Origin: Clostridium bornimense
GTDB lineage: Bacteria > Bacillota > Clostridia > Clostridiales > Clostridiaceae
Direction of reading: 5' to 3'
Assembly: GCF_018917145.1 (NCBI RefSeq)
Contig: NZ_JAHLOD010000003.1
Location: forward strand, 59,114-123,113
DNA: 64,000 nt
The notes under the pieces were generated by a model, which saw only the letters and a list, made by a program, of their open reading frames with translations, searched no databases and was not told the origin of the DNA. Shown here one piece after another: positions 46,195 to 55,766 of this stretch. Position 1 is the first letter of the stretch; each line of letters begins with the position of its first letter. The translations under genes and the position numbers were made by a program.

Positions 46195-47448
46195 ATGATA
46201 AAAGAAGACAAAGAATCAATTACTTTTATTGAAAAAATAATATTATGGATGTTTGTTATGGACTTATTAATTGGTAAGTGGATATTTAATATATCAGAAA
46301 ATAGATATATATATAGTATTATCATAGTCTATTTCATTTATATGTTTATAACTAAGAAATATAACATAGAAAAAAGTGATCTCATATCTATAACAATAAT
46401 AGTTGTTATATTATACATAAATATCTTAGTTAATGGGAAAAACGGCAACTTTTTTTCGTATGGTATTTTATTTGGAGTAGGTAATCTGCTTATTATTAAG
46501 TTTTTCATTCAATTATTTCAATCAAATAGAAGGTATATGAAAGAAGTTTTTATTGTTAAATTACGTAAGGTTTTTAATGGTTATTTTTGGATTAATTCAA
46601 TTGTTATGTATAAACAATTGAATGGAACATATTTTTTAATGAGGCATTATCAAAATAATCCTATGTATGAAGATCATATTACTGGATTCATTGGAGCAAG
46701 TGGAACTCATAGATTAACATTGTTTTGGATAGCATTAATAGTATTTAATATTAATTATTACTTGGATAGTAAAAGAAAGGCAACATTACTTACTGTGATT
46801 ATTCAATTAATATATATGATAATTATGAGTGCTTATAATGATAATACAATATTCTACGTATTAATGCCTTTGATATTAGTGGAGGTATATGGCATTAGAT
46901 TAGTTAAAAAAATAGGAATAAAAAAACTATTTTTAGTTGTAGTAGCTACTATTTTTTTTATTAATACTTTCAATTATTTAAAAACAGTAAATGTTGAAGT
47001 AGATAGTTTTTTATCTACAAGAGTTTCGGAAAAAATATGTCAATTAGCAAATAGTGAAGATGAAAATATAGATGATGAGGAAAGAATAGAATTGTTAAAG
47101 TATTCTTTGAAATATGGAAATGGATATAAATTTGGGGTGGGAATAGGAAGCGTATCTTATTCAGATTCACGATTATCTCGTCATTTTGGTATGAGTGAAA
47201 TATCAATTAAAACTTATGAAGGTGGTTTAATATATTTATTTGAGTTAATACTATTGTATTCAACTTATATGTATATATTAATTTGTAGAAGAAATTCAAT
47301 TAGAAGTAAAATAATATTGTTTATTATAGTCTTTTTTAATATTTTAATGATGGCATCGTATACTCAAATATTTAGAATTCCTCAATTAATAGAAGGAATG
47401 GTACTTATTGCAATAGGAATAGATATGGGCGAAAGAAAATTAGTTTAA
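46195..47448 (+). CDS. Wzy-like polysaccharide polymerase
   Basis: A 417-residue integral membrane protein with about ten hydrophobic segments and a large external loop around residues 270-330, the usual architecture of O-antigen and capsule polymerases, which have little sequence conservation. The loop segment ELLKYSLKYGNGYKFGVGIG resembles the region after the big loop in Wzy/WaaL proteins. It should link lipid-linked repeat units outside the membrane. The call rests on topology and location between transferases and the flippase; a ligase is the alternative. AAGGGG precedes the ATG. Confidence 0.75.
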   Translation: MIKEDKESITFIEKIILWMFVMDLLIGKWIFNISENRYIYSIIIVYFIYMFITKKYNIEKSDLISITIIVVILYINILVNGKNGNFFSYGILFGVGNLLIIKFFIQLFQSNRRYMKEVFIVKLRKVFNGYFWINSIVMYKQLNGTYFLMRHYQNNPMYEDHITGFIGASGTHRLTLFWIALIVFNINYYLDSKRKATLLTVIIQLIYMIIMSAYNDNTIFYVLMPLILVEVYGIRLVKKIGIKKLFLVVVATIFFINTFNYLKTVNVEVDSFLSTRVSEKICQLANSEDENIDDEERIELLKYSLKYGNGYKFGVGIGSVSYSDSRLSRHFGMSEISIKTYEGGLIYLFELILLYSTYMYILICRRNSIRSKIILFIIVFFNILMMASYTQIFRIPQLIEGMVLIAIGIDMGERKLV

Positions 47449-47465
47449 GTTAAAAAGGAGGAAAC

Positions 47466-48449
47466 ATGTGTGAGATAAGCATAATTATACCGGTGTTTAA
47501 TACGGAAAGATATATAGAAAAGTGCTTTCAATCTGCGATTCATCAAACATTCAAAAGCATTGAGATAATAATAATTGATGATGGATCTACAGATAAATCT
47601 TTAGAAATAATAAATTTATTTAAGAAAAAGTATTCATTTATAAATGTAATTGTCCAAAAAAATAGTGGACAAGGAGAAGCTAGGAATAACGGAATAAAGA
47701 GAGCGCGAGGGAGATACATTACTTTTTTAGATAGTGATGATTGGTTAGAAGATAAATGTTTAGAAGAAATGTATTCTGATGCAATTAAATATGATGCTGA
47801 TATAGTAGTATGTAATATTAAAAAGGTATATGAAGTAAATTCAAAAGAAATATGTATGCCTCAGTTTACCAAGGAAGAATTATCAAAATATGATGTATTA
47901 AAAGAAATATTAAAGGATGATGAGATCAAAAGTTATCCATGTGCTAAGTTGTTTAAGAGAGAGTTATTTATTAAGAATAATATTTTTTTCCCTAAAAATA
48001 TGTATTATGAAGATTTAGCAATCGGTATAAAGCTTTTCTATTATAGTAATAAGGTGATTTTAAGTAATTATTATGGTTATTATTATTTGCAAAGAAGTGA
48101 TAGTACTACTAGAAAGATAAGTAATAAAAACGTATTTGATAGATTAAATGCACTATGTATGATAAAAAAATTTTTAAAGGAAAAAGAGATATTTATTAGA
48201 TATAGAAAAGAATATATAAGATTATGTATTTTTCATTTAAATTTAATTATTCATCAAATAGAAGATTGTAAATTAGATATAAGTTACGAAAGTGTTATTG
48301 AAAAGACATCTATGTTAATAGAATGTGAGTTAACAAGCAAAGATATTAACAATAGTAGGTTAAGAAAAAAGGATAAGTTGAAATTAAATATATTTTTAGC
48401 TAATAGAAAAATATATACAAAATATATGGATTTCAAAAAAAAGAGGTAA
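47466..48449 (+). CDS. GT2 family glycosyltransferase
   Basis: A GT-A enzyme of 327 residues. SIIIPVFNTERYIEKCFQSA is the nucleotide-binding start; IIDDGSTDKS and the DXD-type LDSDDWL (about residue 92) are present. It probably adds one sugar of the repeat unit. A clear AAGGAGG lies seven bases before the ATG. Confidence 0.92.
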   Translation: MCEISIIIPVFNTERYIEKCFQSAIHQTFKSIEIIIIDDGSTDKSLEIINLFKKKYSFINVIVQKNSGQGEARNNGIKRARGRYITFLDSDDWLEDKCLEEMYSDAIKYDADIVVCNIKKVYEVNSKEICMPQFTKEELSKYDVLKEILKDDEIKSYPCAKLFKRELFIKNNIFFPKNMYYEDLAIGIKLFYYSNKVILSNYYGYYYLQRSDSTTRKISNKNVFDRLNALCMIKKFLKEKEIFIRYRKEYIRLCIFHLNLIIHQIEDCKLDISYESVIEKTSMLIECELTSKDINNSRLRKKDKLKLNIFLANRKIYTKYMDFKKKR

Positions 48450-48453
48450 AAAT

Positions 48454-49638
48454 ATGAGAATAAAGATAGAAAGAATAACTAATACATATAATTATGGAAG
48501 TTTGATGATGGCTATTAATATGATAGTTATGATCAATAACAATATAAAAGACGTAAAGTTTTATTGTGATGTACGAACAGAGGAGGATCTTAATAGACTA
48601 AGATACGAAACTAAAATGGATAATATATATAGATATAGTCCGAAGGTATATGCTGCAGGAAGGATATGTAATTATATTGCGAAGTTTAAAGATAAATACA
48701 AAGAGTTTGATGCTGTAATAATATTAGGAGGAGATGATATATCAGAATATTATAATATAGATGCATTACCAAATAGACTTCGATCTTTTGTAAAAAAAAG
48801 AATTATGGGTATGAAAGTAATATTAATAGGACAGACTATAGGACCATTTACTGGTAGAAGGATAAAGATGGCAAGAAATGCATTAAACAAGGTTAGAATA
48901 TATACTAGAGATGATAATTGTTTAGAATATATTAAAAGTATAGGAATAACAACAGGGATTAGAGGAAGGGATTTGGCTTTTATAAATTTGCCACGAGATG
49001 GTAAAGAGATATTGTATAAGTATAATCTTAATGATAAAGAATATATTACATTGGTTCTATCAGGATTGTATAAATTATATACAAAAAATTATGAAGCATA
49101 TATAGGAGAACATATTAAGATAATAAGAAATCTATTAAATAACCCTAAAGTTAAGGGAAAGAATATAGTAATATTGCCACATGTAACTAGACCAAATGAT
49201 ACCACAGATTTATCAGTAGTACGTGATGTTGAAAATAAAATGAAAGAAGATGAAAAAGAAAGAATTATATTTATTAATGATGAAATGATGGCATCAGAAG
49301 CTAGATGTATTTTAGCAAATGGATTATTTACAATAACAGGAAGAATGCATGCGGCAGTATCAACGTTTTTCAAATTGAAACCTGCTATAGCATTATCATA
49401 TAGTGTTAAATATGATGGAGTAATTGGTAATGGCCTAAAAAGAAGAGATTTACTTATTGAAGCAGCTAATGATGAGTTTTGGATAGAAGGTAAAATTTCT
49501 GATTTAGTAAGTAGTAAAGTAAATTATGTTATAGATAATTATAATATCTTGAATGAAGAAATTAAAAAAGAAATTCATAATACTGAAAATATATTATTAG
49601 ATGAATTAAATGATATTATTCAATATATTAATGCTTAG
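48454..49638 (+). CDS. Polysaccharide pyruvyl transferase
   Basis: Transfers pyruvate from phosphoenolpyruvate to a sugar hydroxyl pair as a ketal, giving the polymer negative charge. The family features are visible: NYGSLMMAI near the N-terminus, ILGGDDISEYY, IGQTIGPF, RDDNCLEYIKSIG, and TGRMHAAVSTFFKLKPAIALSY near the C-terminus, shown in part. Its 394 residues fit the family. The start is four bases after the previous stop. It sits directly before the FrhB-like gene, a pairing seen in many bacterial polysaccharide loci. Confidence 0.85.
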   Translation: MRIKIERITNTYNYGSLMMAINMIVMINNNIKDVKFYCDVRTEEDLNRLRYETKMDNIYRYSPKVYAAGRICNYIAKFKDKYKEFDAVIILGGDDISEYYNIDALPNRLRSFVKKRIMGMKVILIGQTIGPFTGRRIKMARNALNKVRIYTRDDNCLEYIKSIGITTGIRGRDLAFINLPRDGKEILYKYNLNDKEYITLVLSGLYKLYTKNYEAYIGEHIKIIRNLLNNPKVKGKNIVILPHVTRPNDTTDLSVVRDVENKMKEDEKERIIFINDEMMASEARCILANGLFTITGRMHAAVSTFFKLKPAIALSYSVKYDGVIGNGLKRRDLLIEAANDEFWIEGKISDLVSSKVNYVIDNYNILNEEIKKEIHNTENILLDELNDIIQYINA

Positions 49639-49651
49639 GTGGAGGAAGAGT

Positions 49652-50821
49652 ATGAATAATATTGGTGAAGTACACTATGGGTGTACAGGGTGTGGTGTAT
49701 GTGTAAATGCATGTATGCGTAAGTGCATCTACATAAAGAAAAATAAGGAAGGTTTTTATGAGGCAATAGTAGACAAGAGTAAGTGTATTAATTGTGGTAT
49801 ATGTAAGGATGTTTGTTATAAGTATTTTGATGAATTAACAAATAAAGAATATAGTATATATGAATCAAGTGGCTTTTTAGCATATAGTAATAATAAAAAA
49901 ATTAGAAGAGAATCTTCTTCAGGTGGCATAGCTACGGAAATTAGCAAATGGGGAGTCGAGAATGGTTACAATATATGTGGGGCATCATATAATTATGAAG
50001 AAAATATTACAAAACATATTATATTAAATTCTGTGGATGAAATTAAGAGGATAAGTGGATCGAAGTATATGCCAAGTTATACATTAGATGCTTTCAAGAA
50101 ATTAGATAAAGATAAGAAGTATATTATATTTTGTACACCATGCCAAATATATGGATTAAGGAAATTCATGAATAGAAATAAAATTAATAAATGGATATTG
50201 ATAGATTTTTTTTGCCATGGTACACCAAGCATTAATTTATGGCATAAGTATTTAGAAATGATAAAGAAACAAATTAATATTAAAAACATTGATAATATCA
50301 ATTTTAGAGATAAGAAAGAAGGCTGGCATAATTATCATTTAACTATATCTGGAGAAGGAAAGCAATACTCAAAAAATTTTAAAGAGGATATATTTTTTAG
50401 GTGTTTCTTAAATGAAGTTGATTTAAATAGCTCTTGTTATAATTGTAAGTTACGGTTCAATAAGCTGTTTTCTGATATAAGATTAGGTGATTTTTGGGGA
50501 CCTAAATGTTTGAAAGATGAATTGGGTACATCTATAATTTTAGTGAATTCTCAAATAGGAAGAGAAATTCTAAATAAAGTTGAGAATGTTTATTTAGAAG
50601 AGGTGAAATTTAATGATATTGAGATTTCACAATATGGAAGAGAAATAAATATTCCTAAAATAAAATCTAGGTTTCAGAAAAGTTTAAATACAAAAAAAGA
50701 TTTAGAAATAATATATAAAAGGTATGTGTCACCTATTGAAAAGAAGAAAAAGGTGATCAGAAATTTAAAGAGAATTATAAGGAGAGGTAAAAAGGGGATA
50801 AAATGGGTGATAAGAAGTTAA
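49652..50821 (+). CDS. FrhB-like iron-sulfur protein of polysaccharide loci
   Basis: A 389-residue protein with an N-terminal two-cluster ferredoxin domain (CTGCGVCVNACMRKC and CINCGICKDVC, about residues 9-60). A coenzyme F420 hydrogenase/dehydrogenase beta-subunit C-terminal-like domain follows, with SSGGIATEISKWG, FCTPCQIYGLR, DFFCHGTPS and RLGDFWG. The name is historical: F420 use is not expected here. Its neighbour and repeated occurrence in polysaccharide clusters suggest a redox step on a sugar or on its modification. I start at the ATG at 49652, ten bases after GGTGGAGG; the frame from 49610 overlaps the preceding gene. Its stop overlaps the flippase gene by 19 bases. Confidence 0.85.
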   Translation: MNNIGEVHYGCTGCGVCVNACMRKCIYIKKNKEGFYEAIVDKSKCINCGICKDVCYKYFDELTNKEYSIYESSGFLAYSNNKKIRRESSSGGIATEISKWGVENGYNICGASYNYEENITKHIILNSVDEIKRISGSKYMPSYTLDAFKKLDKDKKYIIFCTPCQIYGLRKFMNRNKINKWILIDFFCHGTPSINLWHKYLEMIKKQINIKNIDNINFRDKKEGWHNYHLTISGEGKQYSKNFKEDIFFRCFLNEVDLNSSCYNCKLRFNKLFSDIRLGDFWGPKCLKDELGTSIILVNSQIGREILNKVENVYLEEVKFNDIEISQYGREINIPKIKSRFQKSLNTKKDLEIIYKRYVSPIEKKKKVIRNLKRIIRRGKKGIKWVIRS

Positions 50822-52335
50822 AAGAAGATATACTGATATCATATATAGCAATTATAGTGCCAATAATTATAACATTTTTTCTAGTTAGAATGGAGACAAA
50901 ATATTTAGGTAGAGAGTTATATGGAATATATAGTTTGGTTAATTCTACAATTGGATATATAGCAATTTTAGATTTAGGAGTTGGACAAACTATTACTAGA
51001 TATGTAGCACAATATAGAGCTGAGAATAAAAAAGATAAAATTCAACAAATTGCAGGACATAGCTTTAAAAGTTATTTGAAAATTGTAATAGTTGGTTTAG
51101 TTATTGGATTGTTTCTTATTGTAAATTCAAAAGGTATTTTTAGAAGTTTATCAGATGATAATGTGGCTTTATTTCAGATATGTTTATTTATAGCACTAAT
51201 TAATGTTTTGTTACAGATACCATCAGCAACATTTGCGTCAATACTTTCAGGATATAAATACTTTAAAGTTCTAAAAGGAATGAATTTGTTTAGATCTATA
51301 GCTAGATCAATTTGTATAGTTATTTTATTAAATATAAAATGTGATGTAATTTTAATGTTTATAATAGATTTAACAATAAATCAATGTATAAACATATTTA
51401 ACTATATGTTTGTCAGAAGAAAATTAGGGATAAAATTAAATTTTACACCTATAGATAAAAATCTCAAAAGAGAATTAAAGGGATATTCTTTTTTTGTTTT
51501 TCTTGGGATTATTACTGATCAGATTTTTTGGAGAACAGATGGAATTTTATTAGGTATGATGTCCACTACAAGTGTAGTTGCAGTTTATGCTATTTCTTCA
51601 CAAATAATAACATACTATATGAATTTATGTAGCACATTTTCATCTGTATTTTTACCTAGAATAATAGATAAGATAACAATGGGGCAAGGCAATTCTGAAA
51701 TAAATAAGTTTTTTATTAAGGCATCTAGATATCAGTTTATGTTTGTAGGAATTATTTTAACATCATATATTTTTTTAGGAAAAGAGTTCATAGTATTATG
51801 GTTAGGAAATAACTACGAAAATGCATATTATTATGGGTTACTAATAATGATATCACTTACGGTACCTATGTTTCAAACTACTGGATATCAAATACTTTAT
51901 GCCATGAAGAAACATAAAGTTCGTTCTATTATATATTTATTTAATGCTATTGGAAATATAATATTAAGTATATTCTTATTTAAAATAATTGGACCAATAG
52001 GAGTGGCGTTATCAACAGCTATTGCTATGATAATTGGAAATACAATTTTTATGAATATATATTATAGAAAAACTTTGCAATTAAATTTATTTGAGTTTTT
52101 CAAAAAAACTTGTTTTAAGACTGGTATAGTTATGATTATAATTTCATGTTTATATTGTATTGTAAATCAATATTTACAAGGGTCTTGGATAATTTTTATT
52201 ACTAAAGCAGTAATAATTAATGTAACATATATTATATTGATTGTTAAAATAAGTTTTAATGAATATGAAAGAAATACAATACGAAATATATTTTATAAAA
52301 TATTTCGTATACAAGCAAAAGTTAAAACTAATTAG
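50803..52335 (+). CDS. Wzx-type polysaccharide flippase
   Basis: An integral membrane MATE-like exporter of 510 residues with 12 to 14 helices, such as YIAIIVPIIITFFLV at the start and IFFIGPIGVALSTAIAMIIG-like segments near the end. The N-terminal ETKYLGRELYGIYSLVNSTIGYIAILDLGVG pattern, shown here as KYLGRELYGIYSLV, is typical of Wzx/RfbX. It moves lipid-linked repeat units across the membrane. It is the last gene of the operon and overlaps the FrhB-like gene. The terminator follows at 52422. Confidence 0.9.
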   Translation: MGDKKLKEDILISYIAIIVPIIITFFLVRMETKYLGRELYGIYSLVNSTIGYIAILDLGVGQTITRYVAQYRAENKKDKIQQIAGHSFKSYLKIVIVGLVIGLFLIVNSKGIFRSLSDDNVALFQICLFIALINVLLQIPSATFASILSGYKYFKVLKGMNLFRSIARSICIVILLNIKCDVILMFIIDLTINQCINIFNYMFVRRKLGIKLNFTPIDKNLKRELKGYSFFVFLGIITDQIFWRTDGILLGMMSTTSVVAVYAISSQIITYYMNLCSTFSSVFLPRIIDKITMGQGNSEINKFFIKASRYQFMFVGIILTSYIFLGKEFIVLWLGNNYENAYYYGLLIMISLTVPMFQTTGYQILYAMKKHKVRSIIYLFNAIGNIILSIFLFKIIGPIGVALSTAIAMIIGNTIFMNIYYRKTLQLNLFEFFKKTCFKTGIVMIIISCLYCIVNQYLQGSWIIFITKAVIINVTYIILIVKISFNEYERNTIRNIFYKIFRIQAKVKTN

Positions 52336-52421
52336 ATCTTATATTTAATTTGTAAAGTTTGTATGAATTTATACGATAAAATAAATAGTTAGAATTAACT
52401 ATTTTATACTAGATACGAAAA

Positions 52422-52457
52422 AAATATCTCAAGGTTATAAGCTTTGAGATATTTTTC
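52422..52457 (+). terminator. Terminator of the exopolysaccharide operon
   Basis: AAATATCTCAA and TTGAGATATTT form an 11-bp perfect stem with a T tail. Confidence 0.88.
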
Positions 52458-52499
52458 TTAACATTATATTTATAGTATATTACACAAATGATAAACTAA

Positions 52500-53408
<909 letters not shown>

Positions 53409-53466
53409 AAAAGTTTTTTCAATGTAAATTTCACCATATAAATTATTAGTATTAGGAGGAATCAGG

Positions 53467-54156
53467 GTGGAAAATAAGAAGAAGTATATAATTATATCAT
53501 CTATAGGTGTTGTAGTTGTTGCTTTGGCGATGGTAGTGTCATTAGTTGTACTAAAGGATAAAGAATCTAAAATTGATATTGGTAGTCTTAACAAATTAGT
53601 GAATGAAAAATATAAAATAACTAATAGTATCATTGAAGAAAGAGTATTAAATTTAGATATAGAAAGTAATAATTTAGATACAGATAGCCTAAGAGAATTA
53701 GGAAATACTATAATGGCAAAGGTTAAAGATAACGGATGGAAGATAAGAACGGTAAATGTTAATGTTTTTGAAGATGGTAAAAGTAATGAAGAAAATAAGT
53801 TTTATTCAGAAGGATTAAAAAATAGAATTAGTGTTTCTATAAATGTAGGTGATGTTAGTGTTTCTGAATTTAAAAAAGTAGAAGAAAGTAATGTAGATAA
53901 TATTACTATAGATGATATGAATAGAAGATATCATTCTATGGATGATAATAAGTTAGTGATAAAATTAGAATCCGAAGATATAAATGAAGAAAATGCTATG
54001 ACAAAGATAAAAGAATATATAGATACTTTTAAAGAACTAAATCCTAATATAGGAGATAAAGAAATAGAAGTAAGAGTAAATGAATTTAACAAAGTTGGTT
54101 TTGCAGCTTCTAGTGATAGTGATATTATGGAGATTAGCAAAACAGAAAAATTTTGA
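53467..54156 (+). CDS. Membrane-anchored protein of unknown function
   Basis: A 229-residue protein with a basic N-terminus and one membrane helix (about residues 7-29, YIIISSIGVVVVALAMVVSLV). A polar extracellular domain of about 195 residues follows, rich in Asn, Asp and Glu. I recognise no family. The domain seems to alternate helices and strands (LNKLVNEKYKITNSIIEERV; WKIRTVNVNVFEDG; NRISVSINVGDVSV), with two similar-looking halves possible. It starts at GTG 53467, six bases after AGGAGGA. It lies 58 bases after the collagen-like gene with no clear terminator between, so the two may be co-expressed. Confidence 0.7.
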   Translation: MENKKKYIIISSIGVVVVALAMVVSLVVLKDKESKIDIGSLNKLVNEKYKITNSIIEERVLNLDIESNNLDTDSLRELGNTIMAKVKDNGWKIRTVNVNVFEDGKSNEENKFYSEGLKNRISVSINVGDVSVSEFKKVEESNVDNITIDDMNRRYHSMDDNKLVIKLESEDINEENAMTKIKEYIDTFKELNPNIGDKEIEVRVNEFNKVGFAASSDSDIMEISKTEKF

Positions 54157-54181
54157 GAAAGTATAAAAAAATAGTACATAA

Positions 54182-54220
54182 AAAATACCCCCTCATATTA
54201 TGGTAGTGAGGGGGTATTTT
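54182..54220 (+). terminator. Strong hairpin that also covers the next Shine-Dalgarno
   Basis: AAAATACCCCCTCA (54182-54195) and TGAGGGGGTATTTT (54207-54220) form a 14-bp perfect stem. The right arm includes GAGGGGGT, the ribosome site of the beta-propeller gene that starts at 54225. It can act as a terminator with a short T run or as a translation switch. Confidence 0.75.
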
Positions 54221-54224
54221 GATT

Positions 54225-55097
54225 ATGGGAAAAATATATGTTTTTAATTCGTATTACAATATTATAGAAGTAATAGACATAGATAGGTTTGCTTTAGAAA
54301 AAGAAATACTTATAAAAAGTAAATTTTCAGTATCTCCTCATCCTATTTATATGAATATGGTAGATAATAAGAAGAATGTTATAAATTATAAGGTTGGTAC
54401 TATAATGGATTTAGAAAGTACTGAAGAAATATATATATCGAAAGGAATAATCTCTTTTTATCAATTTAAAAGGAGATTATTTTTCCTAAGTGAAGAATGT
54501 TCTTCTTTAGTTATATGTGATAAAGATACAAAAGAAATTGAGGAGATTATTCCTGTCGGTGGAACACCATTTTCTATGACATTTGATAGAAGAAGAGAAA
54601 TGTTAATTATAACAGATGTAAGTAATAATTTTATTAATATATATGATATTAATACAGGAAAAATAAAAAAAATACAATCAGGATTAAATCCAACGAAAGC
54701 TCTTTTTTCAACTGGCGGAGAATATTTAATTGTATGTGAAAGTGCTATGGAAAAAGAGATTAATGGATCTATTTCAATAATATCTAGTAATAATTTTAAG
54801 ACTCTAGATAGAATTATGGTAGGTGTTACTCCCTATGACATATATATATCTGGAGATGGATGTATTGTATCTAATTTAGGGGAGGGAAGTATAAAGATTA
54901 TTGATTTGAAGAAGCGTAAGGAAATAAAAACATATTTTGTTGGAGGGATTCCATCAGATATAAGTTACTACAATGAAAATATATATTATTGTGATAAACT
55001 TAGTAACTCTATTGTAAAATTAAACATAAACAATGGAGAAAAGAGGAAGATAAATTTTAAAGGAGAGCCAAAAGGAATATTTTTAAGTCAACAATAA
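54225..55097 (+). CDS. YVTN/YncE-like beta-propeller protein
   Basis: A 290-residue protein built of about seven repeats of roughly 40 residues. Phrases recur such as KIYVFNSYYNIIEVIDID, SLVICDKDTKEIEEIIPVGG, FINIYDINTGKIKKIQSG, SISIISSNNFKTLDRIMVG and SIVKLNINNGEKRKINF. This is the pattern of beta-propeller blades of the YncE/YVTN type. No signal peptide is present, so it is probably cytoplasmic. I start at the ATG 54225 behind GAGGGGGT, within the hairpin's right arm. It is convergent with DUF4364, and its stop lies in the arm of a shared hairpin. Partner and ligand are unknown. Confidence 0.78.
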   Translation: MGKIYVFNSYYNIIEVIDIDRFALEKEILIKSKFSVSPHPIYMNMVDNKKNVINYKVGTIMDLESTEEIYISKGIISFYQFKRRLFFLSEECSSLVICDKDTKEIEEIIPVGGTPFSMTFDRRREMLIITDVSNNFINIYDINTGKIKKIQSGLNPTKALFSTGGEYLIVCESAMEKEINGSISIISSNNFKTLDRIMVGVTPYDIYISGDGCIVSNLGEGSIKIIDLKKRKEIKTYFVGGIPSDISYYNENIYYCDKLSNSIVKLNINNGEKRKINFKGEPKGIFLSQQ

Positions 55098-55130
55098 GCA
55101 AGTTGCCTAGATACAGGTAACTTGCTTATT
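55093..55130. terminator. Bidirectional terminator hairpin containing both stop codons
   Basis: AATAAGCAAGTTGCCT (55093-55108) and AGGTAACTTGCTTATT (55115-55130) form a 16-bp perfect stem. The TAA of the propeller gene is in one arm and the TAA of the DUF4364 gene in the other. Confidence 0.85.
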
Positions 55131-55656
55131 GTTCATCAAATAATAAATTCATTAAATTTGTGTAAATAGAAGAAGAATTCTCTTTCCACTTTTTACATAG
55201 GTTACGTGCTTGCTTATTGCTACCTACAGAAACCTTTAAGTCAACAAGTATAGATTTATTTTCTTCAGCTTTAAGATGAACTATATAAGCATTATCATTC
55301 TCTATAGTATAGTCAGCAGTTATAGCTATTTTATTCTTTATTGTATTTAAGTTAGAGCATAAGTATTGGTCTACTAATGACTTTTTATCTTCAGATAATC
55401 TATTTTCAAATAATTCTAAAGCAGTAAGACCTTTCTCAGTTATTTTTAATTTATGTACATCTTCACTTTCAAATTCTAGAAGAAAATTTGATGAAATTAG
55501 TTCGCTTAAATATGGTTGAAGTATAAAATAGTTTAGAAAGTTATTTTCTAAAATTATTTCTGTAATAAGGTTTCTTGTAACAGGTACATCTAATTCCCTA
55601 AATATATATAGTAGCAGTAATTTATTTTCTGCAAGGTCTAGTGTATCATCAAACAT
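55126..55656 (-). CDS. DUF4364 family protein, likely winged-helix
   Basis: A 176-residue protein conserved in clostridia. The N-terminal half reads like a winged-helix domain (LAENKLLLLYIFRELDVPV, YLSELISSNFLLEFE, LKITEKGLTALELFENRL). The C-terminal half is a ligand- or dimer-type domain. It may be a transcription factor, but no target is known. The ATG at 55656 follows GGAGGAA; a frame from 55680 covers that site. It is convergent with the propeller gene and divergent from the deacetylase gene. Confidence 0.82.
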   Translation of the reverse strand: MFDDTLDLAENKLLLLYIFRELDVPVTRNLITEIILENNFLNYFILQPYLSELISSNFLLEFESEDVHKLKITEKGLTALELFENRLSEDKKSLVDQYLCSNLNTIKNKIAITADYTIENDNAYIVHLKAEENKSILVDLKVSVGSNKQARNLCKKWKENSSSIYTNLMNLLFDEQ

Positions 55657-55766
55657 ATTATTCCTCCTACTATTATTCAATATATTTATTATATCATAAA
55701 AACACTTTTTTCAAAAAGTAATATTTCATTTACATGAGAATATAAATTTAAAAGAGGAGGGAGGTG

